Part shown: positions 63,154 through 64,000 of the stretch, in pieces | Layout of the letters: each line of letters begins with the position of its first letter | Position numbering within the stretch: the first letter of the stretch is position 1 | Source: Streptomyces sp. NBC_00273 | Lineage (GTDB): Bacteria; Actinomycetota; Actinomycetes; Streptomycetales; Streptomycetaceae | DNA length: 64,000 nt | NCBI RefSeq assembly: GCF_036178145.1 | Contig: NZ_CP108067.1 | Coordinates: 5,456,001 to 5,520,000, forward strand | Direction of reading: 5' to 3' | Notes under the pieces: model-generated | Database searches by the model: none | Seen by the model: only the letters and a program-made list of their open reading frames with translations | What the model was told of the DNA's origin: nothing | Program-made: the position numbers and the translations under genes

Positions 63154-64000
63154 TCAGGGTTCCAGGACTACCTTGCCGGTGGTGGCGCGGGTTTCCAGGT
63201 CGTGGTGGGCGGTGGCGGCTTCGGCGAGCGGGTAGCGGGTCAGGGCGGGGCGCAGGCGGCCTGCGGCGGCTTCGGCGAGGGCGCGGGTTTCCAGGACGCG
63301 CAGGGGGTCGGGGGCGCCGACGCGTTGGAGCATGGCGGGGCCGAGGACGCCCCGGGTGGTGATGGCGCGGGCGTCGAGGTCGGCGCGTTCGGCGTCGGTG
63401 AGGTGCAGGGGACCGCCGGACCAGCCGAAGACGAGGTGCCGGGCGCCGGGGGCGAGGAGGCCGAGGGCGGTGCGGGCGGTTTCGCCGCCGACGGAGTCGA
63501 AGAGGACGGTGGCGCCGTCGGGGTGGTGGGCGCGTACGGCGTCGGCCCAGCCGGGGTCGGTGTAGTCGAGGGCGAGGTGGGCGCCGTTCGCTGCGGCGCG
63601 GGCGGTTTTGTCGGGGCCGCCGGCGAGGGCGATGACGGTGGCGCCGGCGTTGACCGCGTACTGGACGAGGAGCGTGCCGATGCCGCCGGCGGCGGCGGGG
63701 ATCAGGGCGACCGAGTCCGGGCCGAGGTCGGCGAACTGCAGGATCCCGAGGGTGGTGCGGCCGGTGCCGATCATGGCGACGGCTTCGGCGGGGTCGAGGC
63801 CGGCCGGTACGGGGTGCAGGCGGTCGGCGTCGGCGACGGCGTACTGGGCGTAGCCGCCGGGGGCGAAGCCGAGGTGGACGACGACGGTGCGGCCGAGCCA
63901 GGCGGGGTCGGTGCCGGGGCCGAGGGCGTCGACGGTGCCGGCGACCTCGCGGCCGGGGATGGTCGGGAGCTCGGGGAGCGGGGCGGGCGGGCCCTGGATG
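63154..64000 (-). CDS. Quinone-oxidoreductase/zinc-type alcohol dehydrogenase-like protein (5' end beyond window)
   Basis: At least 282 C-terminal residues are visible; the N-terminus lies off the right edge. The MDR (QOR) fold is clear: PTIPGREVAGTVDALGPGTD, GGYAQYAVADADRLHPVPAG, and the nucleotide-binding IPAAAGGIGTLLVQYAVNAG, then VLFDSVGGETAR. No structural-Zn Cys cluster is visible. It is convergent with the GNAT gene. The quinone or enone specificity cannot be told. Confidence 0.88.
   Translation of the reverse strand, partial: IQGPPAPLPELPTIPGREVAGTVDALGPGTDPAWLGRTVVVHLGFAPGGYAQYAVADADRLHPVPAGLDPAEAVAMIGTGRTTLGILQFADLGPDSVALIPAAAGGIGTLLVQYAVNAGATVIALAGGPDKTARAAANGAHLALDYTDPGWADAVRAHHPDGATVLFDSVGGETARTALGLLAPGARHLVFGWSGGPLHLTDAERADLDARAITTRGVLGPAMLQRVGAPDPLRVLETRALAEAAAGRLRPALTRYPLAEAATAHHDLETRATTGKVVLEP

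Overview
The window reads as chromosomal core of a Streptomyces species. It is very GC-rich, with strong third-position GC bias, many GTG/TTG starts, frequent GTGA stop/start overlaps, mycothiol genes (mshA, mshD), glnR, rsiG, phoU/phoR/phoP and msiK. From memory, the gene order follows the S. coelicolor stretch that runs from ppk through glnR, mshA and phoRP to msiK.

Layout. 1-5.3 kb: polyphosphate kinase (3' end outside the window), mycothiol synthase and a secreted 5'-nucleotidase. 5.3-11.3 kb: a hydrolase/TetR pair around a perfect operator, a secreted PI-PLC-like enzyme, and a protease-response regulator-sensor kinase set. 11.4-14.4 kb: a fusion of a MerR regulator with a two-domain sliding-clamp-like protein, a LacI regulator, and glnR. 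14.8-19.5 kb: MoaD/ThiS-like protein, envelope proteins, and a sulfurtransferase/SseC operon behind a cysteine-containing leader peptide. 19.6-22.3 kb: three overlapping genes for similar single-pass membrane proteins. 22.4-31 kb: nitrobindin-like protein, Fur regulator, YgfZ, Dtd, the c-di-GMP-dependent anti-sigma factor RsiG, an Eis-type acetyltransferase, methyltransferases and small unknown genes. 31-36.4 kb: XRE/HbhA-like/DUF2516 set, a receiver-PP2C phosphatase, an NlpC/P60 hydrolase and a methyltransferase.

36.6-40.8 kb: mshA, a YbjN protein, an MFS transporter and gpmA. 40.8-45.2 kb is the least core-like part: an integrase gene broken in two, an insertion carrying a secreted-protein gene and a fragment of a cysteine-rich peptide gene, membrane proteins, a TetR/DUF2867 pair, and an intact cysteine-rich peptide gene. 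45.2-48.4 kb: phoU diverging from phoR-phoP over a PHO box, with the 3' end of phoP duplicated downstream. 48.4-56 kb: lipoprotein, carD, ispD-ispF, cysS, rlmB and a DoxX-domain protein. 56-64 kb: sugar nucleotidyltransferase, msiK with a DasR-like site, tRNA-Thr, an FAD oxidoreductase, APH kinase, GNAT and a truncated quinone oxidoreductase.

Themes. Phosphate economy is represented by ppk, 5'-nucleotidase and phoU/phoRP; thiol/sulfur metabolism by mshA, mshD, the sulfurtransferase with SseC, and cysS; development and nutrient control by rsiG, glnR and msiK. The most unusual items are the MerR-clamp fusion with an internal ribosome-binding site at its domain junction, the CxC-rich peptide next to a disrupted integrase, and the exact 70-bp duplication of the phoP terminus.
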